A DNA stretch of 6,641 nucleotides from an uncultured Paraprevotella sp. (GCA_900770805.1 CAAGLP010000120.1:1-6641), one strand, 5' to 3'; counted from the first letter of the stretch, positions 1-6,641 are shown. Program-made: numbers and translations. The notes: generated from the letters alone by a model not told the origin.

Positions 1-921
1 AACATTCAATGGTTTGTCCCTTACAATCTTAATGGTACGTTCATCTGCCTGTTCATTACGAATATCATAAGGATTCTGTCTCACTCGTATTGAATCAGAA
101 AGTTGGTGATTTACTAACTTTTCTGTAGAGTCTGTAACAAGAGTTTCTTCCTTATCAATCTTTATTGTTTTGTCATGATAACGAACAAGAACGAAATTAT
201 CCAATGCCAGGATACCAAAACCTTCCTTTCTAAGAGGCATGTATATAGTTCCATTAACACTACGAATAGGTACATTCTTATACTTGATAGGACAGTTCAA
301 TCTTATCTCTATTTGTCTACTACTGCTCATACGTTGACTTGTGCCTACAATACTATCATTATCGTAATGTATGCTCAAGAGTGCATATGCCTCGTTATAA
401 TGGTCGCTATTCAGGAACTGAGTAGTAAAGGCCCACATGAAATTATCACCAGGATGATAAGTCGTATCGGCTTCTATGGTAAAGGAATAGATATTATCAA
501 CAATATTGGGAACAACGACAACTCCCTCTCTCAAATTCCACACATTGGCTGTATCGCCTTCGGTAGCGAGATAACTATAGGGATTACGCTCCTGACGTTC
601 AACGCCTTGAGACTCTGCCATATAATTGAGACGTTCACTGACACGATCACAGATTTTTACGAACTTTTCTGAATTCCGACACCAATAGAGCATAGAACTG
701 TCAAGTTCTTCTTCAGTCACTCCGTGCTTTCTTAATGCCGCTTGTGTGAGAATATATCTGTTTGACTGCAAGTCACCTACTTGTACCTCGGCTATAGCTA
801 ATGCCAAATGATAATCCACAAGAACATCCTCCATATCATCCTCAGACAATACATAGGAAGGCCTATCAGGCACACAAGAGAACAAGAAGAACATACTAAG
901 TAGAAAACAGAAATGTCTCAT
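1..921 (-). CDS. DUF4296-type lipoprotein, C-terminus cut off by window edge
   Basis: The frame opens with ATG at 921 and stays open for 307 codons to base 1, so the stop lies outside the window. The N-terminus is a lipoprotein signal: a hydrophobic stretch at residues 4-15 ending in the lipobox LFSC, with Cys16 as the lipidated residue. Residues about 24-105 are helical and acidic (SEDDMEDVLVDYHLALAIAE near the start) and match my memory of the DUF4296 domain of Bacteroidota lipoproteins. Residues about 115-307 look beta-rich and I recognise no family there. The residues after Cys16 (VPDRP) lack a strong acidic surface-export signal, so a periplasm-facing lipoprotein is likelier than a surface one; this is inference. 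It starts 24 bp after lspA, which suggests one operon with the enzyme that would process it. Its function is unknown. No Shine-Dalgarno is visible, as is usual here. Confidence 0.86.
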   Translation of the reverse strand, partial: MRHFCFLLSMFFLFSCVPDRPSYVLSEDDMEDVLVDYHLALAIAEVQVGDLQSNRYILTQAALRKHGVTEEELDSSMLYWCRNSEKFVKICDRVSERLNYMAESQGVERQERNPYSYLATEGDTANVWNLREGVVVVPNIVDNIYSFTIEADTTYHPGDNFMWAFTTQFLNSDHYNEAYALLSIHYDNDSIVGTSQRMSSSRQIEIRLNCPIKYKNVPIRSVNGTIYMPLRKEGFGILALDNFVLVRYHDKTIKIDKEETLVTDSTEKLVNHQLSDSIRVRQNPYDIRNEQADERTIKIVRDKPLNV

Positions 922-945
922 CTATGATACCAATTATGTATAATA

Positions 946-1560
946 CTACTTAAGCAAAGCCTGCATCTGATTACGACAAAAGAGTACAACCATTATTACA
1001 CCACATGAGATACATGCATCAGCAAAATTGAATATAGGAGAAAAGAATATAAAATGCTCACCACCGAAGAAAGGCAACCACCCTGGCCAATTCCATTCTA
1101 CCAAGGGAAAGTAAAACATGTCCACCACTCTTCCATAGAATATTGTATCATAGCCAGTTCCCCAAGGTACAAACTCGGCTACGAGGGGAGCAGGAGGATT
1201 GTTGAATACCATACCATAAAACAAGCAATCAAGGATATTGCCCATAGCTCCTGCCAATATTAAAGACAAGCAAACAAGAAAAAGATAATCTATACCCAGC
1301 CTTATCTGTTTACCTATAATATATATAAGGAACGCTACGGCAAATATTCGGAACGAAGTGAGAAAGAGTTTATCCATCAGTTCCATTCCAAAAGCCATGC
1401 CACGATTCTCGGTAAAAAGTATCTTGAACCAAGGAGTTACATCTATGACCTCATGCATGTACATGTTGGTCTTTACCCAAATCTTAATTATCTGGTCAAT
1501 GATAATAGCCGCCAGCGATATGCCGGCGGCTGTTATAATCTGATTCTTCCTTCTACTCAT
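946..1560 (-). CDS. lspA: Lipoprotein signal peptidase (signal peptidase II)
   Basis: This inner-membrane aspartyl protease cleaves the signal peptide of diacylglyceryl-modified prolipoproteins just before the lipidated Cys. The 204-residue product shows the family motifs in order: IDQIIK (Asp22), ENRGMAF (Asn52), GAMGNILD (Asn108, Asp111), GRVVDM (Asp147) and FNFAD (Asn178, Asp181). Asp147 and Asp181 correspond to the catalytic pair. Four hydrophobic segments fit the known topology: about 9-28, 66-84, 92-110 and 177-196. It is longer than the roughly 165 residues of proteobacterial LspA. The extra length lies in two insertions, between Asp111 and Asp147 and between Asp147 and Asp181, rich in Pro, Trp and aromatic residues and predicted to be periplasmic. 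The ATG start is 15 bp after the ileS stop, so it is probably co-transcribed from the ileS promoter and perhaps translationally coupled. The next gene encodes a lipobox protein, a plausible substrate. Confidence 0.97.
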   Translation of the reverse strand: MSRRKNQIITAAGISLAAIIIDQIIKIWVKTNMYMHEVIDVTPWFKILFTENRGMAFGMELMDKLFLTSFRIFAVAFLIYIIGKQIRLGIDYLFLVCLSLILAGAMGNILDCLFYGMVFNNPPAPLVAEFVPWGTGYDTIFYGRVVDMFYFPLVEWNWPGWLPFFGGEHFIFFSPIFNFADACISCGVIMVVLFCRNQMQALLK

Positions 1561-1575
1561 GCTAAAATGGAGTGG

Positions 1576-4500
1576 TTAGACCTTTTCCACTGCTATTGCA
1601 TCACCTGCGAAACGTACCTCTGTGGCAAGTACCTGGCTTGCAACATAGTCATAGTTTGCATCAAGGCAGGAACGAGTTTCCTCTGTATCAGGCAAAGTGA
1701 CAATAATGCGATCGGTAATCTCGAAACCGCTGTCCTTACGCAACTGCTGAATTGAACGTATAATCTCGCGCGCCATACCCTCGAGACGCAGTTCTTCGGT
1801 AATGGTAAGGTCAAGTGCCACGGTAAGAGTACCGGCATTTGCAACACTCCAACCTGGGATGTCCTCGCTATAGATTTCAACATCCTCAAGCTCAATCAGG
1901 GCATCTACGCCCTCAACACAAAGTGTCACACTACCCTGCTCCAGCATTGCAATCTGTTCCTGACCCATAGCAGAAACTGCTGCGGCAACAGCCTTCATCT
2001 GCTTGCCGAACTTCTTGCCCATGGTACGGAAGTTACACTTTACCTTCTTCACAAGCATTCCTGCACCTTCAACAAACTCTATCTCCTTCACGTTAACCTC
2101 GTCAAGGATGAGCTGCTTCATTGCTTCTATACGCTCTTGCTGTTCAGCATTCAATGCAGGAATAGCAATGCGTTGCAAAGGTTGCTTTACACTTATAGCT
2201 TCCTTCTTACGAAGAGAGTGTATCATACTGGTAACCTGTTGTGCAAGAGCCATTCTCTCCTCCTGCTCCTCATCAATGATTGAAGTATCAGCAAAGGGGA
2301 ACTTAGCAAGATGCACACTACGAACCTCTGCCTCGCCACGACCTTCGTGCAAGTCGCGATACAGACGGTCAGCATAGTATGGTGCAATGGGAGCCATCAG
2401 ACGTGCTACGGTCTCAAGACAGGTATAGAGAGTCTGATATGCAGACAATTTGTCTATTGTCATTTCGCCACCCCAGAAACGCTTCTTGGAAAGACGCACA
2501 AACCAATTGCTAACATTGTCGACAACAAAAGTCTGGATGAGACGTCCTGCACGTGTTGGTTCATAATCCTCATAGCACTGCTCTACATCACGTACCAAAG
2601 AGTTCAGCGAACTGAGAATCCAACGATCCATCTCGGGACGCTCTGCAACAGGAACCTCTTCCTCAGCGAAATGCCAACCATCTACATTGGCATACATAGT
2701 CAAGAATGAATAACTCTGATACAACTTACCAAAGAAGCTGCCAGAAACCTCCTTCACGCCATCAACGTCAAACTTAAGGTTATCCCAAGGCTGTGAGTTG
2801 GTAATCATATACCAGCGTACTGCATCCGAACCATACTGGTCGATGGCACCAAAGGGATCGATGGCATTGCCAAGACGCTTTGACATCTTCAAGCCGTTCT
2901 TATCCAAAACAAGACCATTGGAGATAACTGCTTTGTATGATACTGAGTCAAACACCATTGTAGAAATGGCATGCAGAGTGAAGAACCAACCGCGTGTCTG
3001 GTCAACACCTTCGGCAATAAAGTCTGCGGGGAAGCAGATGCCATTGTCCAACTCCTCCTTATTCTCGAAAGGATAATGTATCTGCGCATAAGGCATAGCA
3101 CCTGAATCGAACCAAACGTCAATGAGGTCAAGCTCACGTGTAAGTACGGCTCCGCTCTCACCTACCAACTTGATATGGTCAACATAGGGGCGGTGCAAGT
3201 CAATCTTGTCATAATTCTCCTGAGACATATCACCGGGAACAAAACCCTTATCCTTCAAAGGATTGCTTTCCATCACACCGGCAGCCACAGCCTTCTCTAT
3301 CTCGTTGTAAAGTTCCTCAACTGAACCGATGCAAATTTCCTCACGAGTATCGCGATTGCGCCAGATTGGCAGAGGTGTGCCCCAATAGCGTGAACGAGAC
3401 AAGTTCCAGTCATTGAGATTCTCCAACCATTTGCCGAATCGGCCGCTACCTGTGCTCTCCGGCTTCCAAAGGATAGTCTTGTTGAGTTCCATCATGCGCT
3501 CCTTGGCGGCAGTAGAACGGATGAACCATGAATCCAAGGGATAGTAAAGCACGGGCTTGTCTGTGCGCCAACAGTGGGGATAGTTGTGAACATGTTTCTC
3601 TATCTTAAACGCTGTGCCCTCCTCCTTCATCTCGATGCAAAGCAGAACGTTGAGATCCATATCCTTAGATGCAGCCTTCTCATCATATCCGTTTACATTG
3701 TACTTGGGATCATAGGCATTCTTCACATACTGTCCCTGATGCTTTGCATATGCTTCCTTATTGACACAGAGTTCGTAGAAGTCAGGATTCATATCCTCGG
3801 GCAAGAAATACTTACCTGTGAAGTCTACCATAGGACGTGTGTCGCCGGCCTTGTCTACAATGAACAGGCTTGGTATACCGGCATCCTTAGCCACCTTGGC
3901 GTCGTCGGCACCGAAAGTGGGTGCAATATGCACGATACCTGTACCATCCTCGGTGGTAACATAATCACCGGGGATAACACGGAAAGCCTCAGCCTCCTTG
4001 ACAACGGGCTTACCGACTTCTATGGCACATGGCTTTACCCATGGCATGAGCTGCTGATACTTTATACCAACCAGCTCAGAACCCTTACCCTTCCAGAGGA
4101 TTTCAAGTTCCTTGCCTTCCTCGGCCTTGAAGTGAGATGAAACAAGATTTTCTGCTACAATGTATATTGCTTCCTGCTGAGTGTAGGGGTTCTGGCCCTT
4201 CACGGCAACATAGTCAATCTTGGGACCTACACAGAGTGCAGTGTTTGAAGGCAAGGTCCAAGGTGTTGTTGTCCATGCAAGAATGTAAAGATTCTCCTTG
4301 GGCAACAAAGAGGCTGCCTGACAAGCATCAGTTGAAAGTACGGTGAACTGAGCTACTGCCGTAGTGTCCTTTACATCGCGATAGCAACCAGGCTGGTTCA
4401 ACTCGTGACTACTCAAACCAGTACCTGCGGCGGGAGAATAAGGCTGGATGGTGTAACCTTTATAGAGCAAATCTTTGTTGTAAAGCTGCTTGAGCAACCA

Positions 4501-4986
4501 CCACAGGGTCTCAATATACTTGTTGTCATAGGTGATATAAGGATTTTCCATATCCACCCAATAGCCCATCTTGTGTGAGAGGTCGGTCCACTCTGAAGTG
4601 TACATCATCACATTCTCACGGCAACGACGGTTGTATTCCTCAATAGAAATCTTGGTACCGATATCCTCCTTGGTGATACCCAGTTCCTTTTCTACACCAA
4701 GCTCAACTGGGAGACCGTGGGTATCCCAACCGGCCTTACGCTTAACCTGAAATCCCTTCATGGTCTTGAAGCGACAGAATGTATCCTTCAGTGAACGTGC
4801 CAATACATGATGAATGCCTGGATGTCCGTTGGCAGATGGGGGGCCTTCAAAGAAGATGAACGAGGGACAGCCCTCTCTCTCGGTCATACTTTTGTGGAAT
4901 ACATCTTCTGCATCCCATTGTCCAAGAACCTCGCGATTTACCTCGCTAAGATTCAATTTCGTGCGTTCAGCAAATTTTCTGCTCAT
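1576..4986 (-). CDS. ileS: Isoleucyl-tRNA synthetase, type 2 (IleRS2)
   Basis: This cytoplasmic class I synthetase attaches isoleucine to tRNA-Ile with ATP. The 1136-residue product contains the catalytic core with NGHPGIHH (signature tetrapeptide GIHH at 57-60), the CP1 editing domain with the Thr-rich peptide TTTPWTLPSN (239-248) and GTGIVHIAPTFGADD (348-362), WFDSGA (625-630), the KMSKR loop (700-704), an anticodon-binding helical domain from about 785, and a C-terminal region (about 980-1136) resembling DUF5915. There is no C-terminal zinc Cys cluster as in E. coli-type IleRS1, which supports type 2. The usual HxGH reads GIHH, with the first and third positions swapped. I chose ATG 4986: the frame extends upstream to a TTG at 5070, but a strong promoter sits inside that extension, with transcription predicted to begin near 5006-5009. 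The leader would be only about 20-25 nt, leaving no room for a T-box or long attenuator. It heads the ileS-lspA-lipoprotein unit. Confidence 0.98.
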   Translation of the reverse strand: MSRKFAERTKLNLSEVNREVLGQWDAEDVFHKSMTEREGCPSFIFFEGPPSANGHPGIHHVLARSLKDTFCRFKTMKGFQVKRKAGWDTHGLPVELGVEKELGITKEDIGTKISIEEYNRRCRENVMMYTSEWTDLSHKMGYWVDMENPYITYDNKYIETLWWLLKQLYNKDLLYKGYTIQPYSPAAGTGLSSHELNQPGCYRDVKDTTAVAQFTVLSTDACQAASLLPKENLYILAWTTTPWTLPSNTALCVGPKIDYVAVKGQNPYTQQEAIYIVAENLVSSHFKAEEGKELEILWKGKGSELVGIKYQQLMPWVKPCAIEVGKPVVKEAEAFRVIPGDYVTTEDGTGIVHIAPTFGADDAKVAKDAGIPSLFIVDKAGDTRPMVDFTGKYFLPEDMNPDFYELCVNKEAYAKHQGQYVKNAYDPKYNVNGYDEKAASKDMDLNVLLCIEMKEEGTAFKIEKHVHNYPHCWRTDKPVLYYPLDSWFIRSTAAKERMMELNKTILWKPESTGSGRFGKWLENLNDWNLSRSRYWGTPLPIWRNRDTREEICIGSVEELYNEIEKAVAAGVMESNPLKDKGFVPGDMSQENYDKIDLHRPYVDHIKLVGESGAVLTRELDLIDVWFDSGAMPYAQIHYPFENKEELDNGICFPADFIAEGVDQTRGWFFTLHAISTMVFDSVSYKAVISNGLVLDKNGLKMSKRLGNAIDPFGAIDQYGSDAVRWYMITNSQPWDNLKFDVDGVKEVSGSFFGKLYQSYSFLTMYANVDGWHFAEEEVPVAERPEMDRWILSSLNSLVRDVEQCYEDYEPTRAGRLIQTFVVDNVSNWFVRLSKKRFWGGEMTIDKLSAYQTLYTCLETVARLMAPIAPYYADRLYRDLHEGRGEAEVRSVHLAKFPFADTSIIDEEQEERMALAQQVTSMIHSLRKKEAISVKQPLQRIAIPALNAEQQERIEAMKQLILDEVNVKEIEFVEGAGMLVKKVKCNFRTMGKKFGKQMKAVAAAVSAMGQEQIAMLEQGSVTLCVEGVDALIELEDVEIYSEDIPGWSVANAGTLTVALDLTITEELRLEGMAREIIRSIQQLRKDSGFEITDRIIVTLPDTEETRSCLDANYDYVASQVLATEVRFAGDAIAVEKV

Positions 4987-5012
4987 ATATAGTAATTTAT
5001 TCTTTCGGGCGA

Positions 5013-5044
5013 CAAAATTACAAAAAAATATTCTCATACGCAAA
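5013..5044 (-). promoter_or_regulatory. Bacteroidota-type promoter of ileS
   Basis: Read on the minus strand, TTTG (5044-5041) is followed by a 20-nt spacer and TAATTTTG (5020-5013). This is a full match to the TTTG-N19-21-TAnnTTTG consensus of the Bacteroidota primary sigma factor. The ileS ATG begins 26 nt after the -7 box. The site probably drives ileS, lspA and the DUF4296 lipoprotein gene together. No operator or leader structure is visible between it and the start codon. Confidence 0.82.
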
Positions 5045-5058
5045 TGCACGCGTACGAA
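5022..5058 (-). terminator. Possible rho-independent terminator after the GH25 gene
   Basis: On the minus strand, TTCGTACGC (5058-5050) can pair with GCGTATGAG (5041-5033) around an 8-nt loop, giving a 9-bp stem with two G-U wobbles. A run of seven T follows at 5028-5022, four bases after the stem. It begins 15 bp after the GH25 stop codon. The stem is moderately weak and the T-run is slightly offset, so termination may be partial. It overlaps the -33 box and spacer of the ileS promoter. Confidence 0.42.
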
Positions 5059-5073
5059 GTTTATATTCAATCA

Positions 5074-5907
5074 CTATTTCTTCTTGCCCCCGTGGTATCG
5101 AATATCATCCACGGTGTAGTGATTCATCAGGCACGATCTGTCCACATTACCTGTTATGCCACGAATGCTACCAGAAGCAGTAAACTGCCAAACGAGAAAG
5201 CGAATATCATCACCCACCTCGGGCACTCCTTCCGAATATTTGGCCAACATAATTGGACAATCAAGAAACTTTCCGGCCAGAAACTCCTTATAGAAATTCT
5301 GACTGGTATAAATCATTGGTTTGCATCCAAAATATTTCTCCACTCCATCCACAAAGGCACGAAGACGCTTGAGAAATGGTACTACCTGCGATTTGCGTCT
5401 TGGAGCCACCTCAACATCAACAATTGGTATAAGGTCCTGGGTCTTAGGATCCACGGCACTCATAAAGTTTGCCAACTGCTGATGGGCAGGTGTCTTGGCC
5501 GAGAAGAAATGATATACACCCACTGGAAGCCCTACCCTTCTGGCTTCACGAAGATTGCGACGATATGTTTTGTCAACAAGACCCGTGCTTTCCGTCGCCT
5601 TTAGATAAACAAATGATACGCGACTATCCTTGCTTACTTCCTGCCAGTTAATATTACCTTGATAACGACTTACATCTATGCCATATCGAGTTGATGCATA
5701 GTATTTTGGCAGAGAAGGAAATAATGCTGGCACCCCAAGAGGCCTGACCTGTTTGTCAGGTGCATCTGCCAAAGGGAGTGCATCAGGCACTGGCATATAG
5801 TATGTGACCTGTTTCTTGTCGTCTCCTTTGGCAAACAAACAATTCACCCAAACAAACAAGAAACAAAGCAGTAGAGACAAATATTTCTGACTAACGCCCA
5901 CCCTCAT
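5074..5907 (-). CDS. Secreted GH25 family muramidase (lysozyme)
   Basis: Glycoside hydrolase family 25 enzymes cut the beta-1,4 bond between N-acetylmuramic acid and N-acetylglucosamine in peptidoglycan. The 277-residue product has an N-terminal hydrophobic signal segment (about 9-26, cleavage probably near Ala26, no good lipobox), a Pro-rich linker (about 34-70), then a single GH25 domain to residue about 270. Family motifs are YGIDVSRYQG (Asp78), FVYLKATEST (99-108), GVYHFF (130-135), PIVDVEV with Asp164 and Glu166, MIYTSQNFY (198-206), and FLVWQFT with GNVDRS (Asp256). Asp78, Asp164, Glu166 and Asp256 match the acidic active-site residues of the family. It probably acts in the periplasm or outside the cell, either in wall remodelling or against other bacteria; the sequence does not decide which. 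It lies 27 bp after the upstream gene and probably shares its mRNA. A GGAAAA stretch just before the ATG is the only Shine-Dalgarno-like sequence I see before a gene here. Confidence 0.95.
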   Translation of the reverse strand: MRVGVSQKYLSLLLCFLFVWVNCLFAKGDDKKQVTYYMPVPDALPLADAPDKQVRPLGVPALFPSLPKYYASTRYGIDVSRYQGNINWQEVSKDSRVSFVYLKATESTGLVDKTYRRNLREARRVGLPVGVYHFFSAKTPAHQQLANFMSAVDPKTQDLIPIVDVEVAPRRKSQVVPFLKRLRAFVDGVEKYFGCKPMIYTSQNFYKEFLAGKFLDCPIMLAKYSEGVPEVGDDIRFLVWQFTASGSIRGITGNVDRSCLMNHYTVDDIRYHGGKKK

Positions 5908-5934
5908 GATTTTCCAATCGATGAATACCGCAAA

Positions 5935-6471
5935 TTATTCACCAACCAGCGTTGCCTGAAAATTGGAACTGCGAATGCTGGGATACTGGCTTCTGGAGTC
6001 AACGTCGGGATGATTCTTGAGATAGTCAATTACAACATCAAAGCATTGTCTCTGACTCTGGGCAAGCATCTCTACACCAAAGGTTTCTTCCACAAAGAAA
6101 CACTTGCGCGTTTCTGGATTAACCACGGCACGACGGAATGTCATCTTTACATCGTACTTGCCTGGGCGTATCTCGTCTGCTGCCGTTTGCTTGGGAACAT
6201 TGTTCTCTACTACTGGCATTGCACCACCATTAGCTCCTCTGGTTTTAAACTCATCCAAAGTAGCAGCATTGGTTTTAATCACAATGAAAGTGTTCTTGTT
6301 AGGCAAGCGGAAATGCCTTGGAAAACTGGTCTTGTCAGAACAAAACTTCAATATAGCATCCGAAAGTTCTTCGGTCATTGTAATCTGTGGGATACTTCCA
6401 ATGAAGTCGACCAAATCCTGAGGAGACGGAAGTACTCCCTCTGAATCAAAATATCTTGCGTAGTAATTCAT
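5935..6471 (-). CDS. Uncharacterised protein upstream of GH25 muramidase
   Basis: I do not recognise this 178-residue protein. It has no signal peptide or membrane segment, so it should be cytoplasmic. Residues 1-75 are a compact N-terminal part (helices about 17-26 and 34-45, then a strand NTFIVIKTNAATLDEF at 60-75). Residues about 78-104 form a Gly/Asn/Pro-rich linker. Residues about 105-155 look like strand-strand-helix: YDVKMTFRRAVVNPET, then KCFFVEETFG, then a helix ending DVVIDYLKNHP. The tail (156-178) is Ser-rich. I chose ATG 6471 because a longer frame from TTG 6492 would start inside the -7 promoter box, while transcription from that box leaves a leader of about 15 nt before ATG 6471. 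It is the first gene of a probable two-gene unit with the GH25 enzyme. Codon use and base composition resemble the neighbours, so it is probably resident and expressed. Function is unknown. Confidence 0.85.
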   Translation of the reverse strand: MNYYARYFDSEGVLPSPQDLVDFIGSIPQITMTEELSDAILKFCSDKTSFPRHFRLPNKNTFIVIKTNAATLDEFKTRGANGGAMPVVENNVPKQTAADEIRPGKYDVKMTFRRAVVNPETRKCFFVEETFGVEMLAQSQRQCFDVVIDYLKNHPDVDSRSQYPSIRSSNFQATLVGE

Positions 6472-6489
6472 AATTGCTAAAAATCGGCA

Positions 6490-6497
6490 CAAAGATA
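6490..6497 (-). promoter_or_regulatory. -7 box of promoter for the unknown protein-GH25 unit
   Basis: TATCTTTG on the minus strand matches the Bacteroidota -7 consensus TAnnTTTG. It ends 18 nt before the chosen ATG at 6471, a spacing that gives a very short leader. The expected TTTG -33 element is not clear: the best candidate at the right distance is TTAAAG (6524-6519, 21-nt spacer), which is poor. The promoter may be weak or rely on other factors. Confidence 0.6.
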
Positions 6498-6641
6498 GTA
6501 ATTTTTCCTGAAATCACACTTTAATGGTTGGCAAATTCGCACCGCTGACCCTTTAGTTTGGTGATATTCGTGCATTGAATAATCACTTAAAACAGAAACC
6601 TGTTGTGAATGCCGTCTAAAGTCAATAAAAAACTTGTCGTG
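6498..6641. other. Right-edge stretch without an assigned gene
   Basis: I find no convincing gene, RNA or repeat in these 144 bases. A plus-strand ATG at 6609 opens a frame of 11 codons (MPSKVNKKLVV) to the window edge. This could be the start of a divergently transcribed gene, but it is far too short to judge and has no clear promoter. On the minus strand one frame is open from the edge to a stop at 6477, but it covers the -7 box and its product resembles nothing I know. CACGACAAG followed by six T at the very edge (minus strand) could be the right arm of a terminator whose left arm is outside the window. Confidence 0.4.

Noticed and set aside
175..672. Plus-strand frame of 165 codons
   Set aside because: It lies opposite the DUF4296 lipoprotein gene, whose frame, lipobox and operon position are convincing. 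The plus-strand product has no recognisable motif.
922..945. Possible separate promoter for the DUF4296 lipoprotein gene
   Set aside because: The 24-bp gap and the end of lspA contain no TAnnTTTG box at a useful distance, so co-transcription with lspA is simpler.
1593..1895. Minus-strand frame of 100 codons inside the 3' end of ileS
   Set aside because: It is an out-of-frame reading of ileS, low in plausible structure, and the IleRS C-terminal domain continues through this stretch in the main frame.
3574..4140. Plus-strand frame of 188 codons with hydrophobic stretches
   Set aside because: It is antisense to the conserved core of ileS. Its Leu/Ile/Cys-rich composition is what antisense reading of this coding sequence produces, and no promoter is seen.
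4987..5012. Possible T-box, riboswitch or leader peptide upstream of ileS
   Set aside because: The predicted leader is only about 20-25 nt, too short for a T-box or attenuator, and T-boxes are not typical of Bacteroidota.
5044..5604. Plus-strand frame of 186 codons
   Set aside because: It is antisense to the GH25 gene, which has a complete set of family motifs. The antisense product resembles nothing known.
6477..6641. Minus-strand frame open from the right edge to a TAG at 6477-6479
   Set aside because: About 54 codons without a stop can occur by chance. It overlaps the -7 promoter box at 6490-6497 and the product shows no domain-like pattern.

Overview
The window looks like chromosomal DNA of a Bacteroidota member, most likely order Bacteroidales and probably Prevotella-like. 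Three things point there: promoters of the TTTG-N20-TAnnTTTG type, almost no Shine-Dalgarno sequences before the start codons, and the ileS-lspA-DUF4296 gene neighbourhood. The protein sequences also read as Bacteroidales. The genus is an inference from remembered sequences, not a search.

All five confident genes are on the minus strand, so transcription runs from right to left. From the right edge: about 140 bp with no assigned gene; a promoter -7 box; an uncharacterised 178-residue protein (5935-6471); a secreted GH25 lysozyme-type muramidase (5074-5907); a short gap that seems to hold both the end of that operon and the ileS promoter; isoleucyl-tRNA synthetase ileS (1576-4986); lipoprotein signal peptidase lspA (946-1560); and a lipoprotein with an N-terminal DUF4296-like domain (1-921) that runs off the left edge.

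There appear to be two transcription units. The first is the unknown protein plus the GH25 enzyme (27 bp gap). The second is ileS, lspA and the DUF4296 lipoprotein (gaps of 15 and 24 bp). The second unit joins translation (charging tRNA-Ile) with envelope biogenesis: LspA removes signal peptides from prolipoproteins, and the next gene encodes a protein with a lipobox that would be one of its substrates.

This is mostly a housekeeping region. I found no mobile element, CRISPR array, RNA gene or clear new defence system. The most notable points are the swapped class I signature in IleRS (GIHH in place of HxGH), a likely terminator hairpin lying over the ileS promoter, the apparent absence of the dksA-like gene I would expect between ileS and lspA, and an unrecognised cytoplasmic protein paired with a secreted muramidase.
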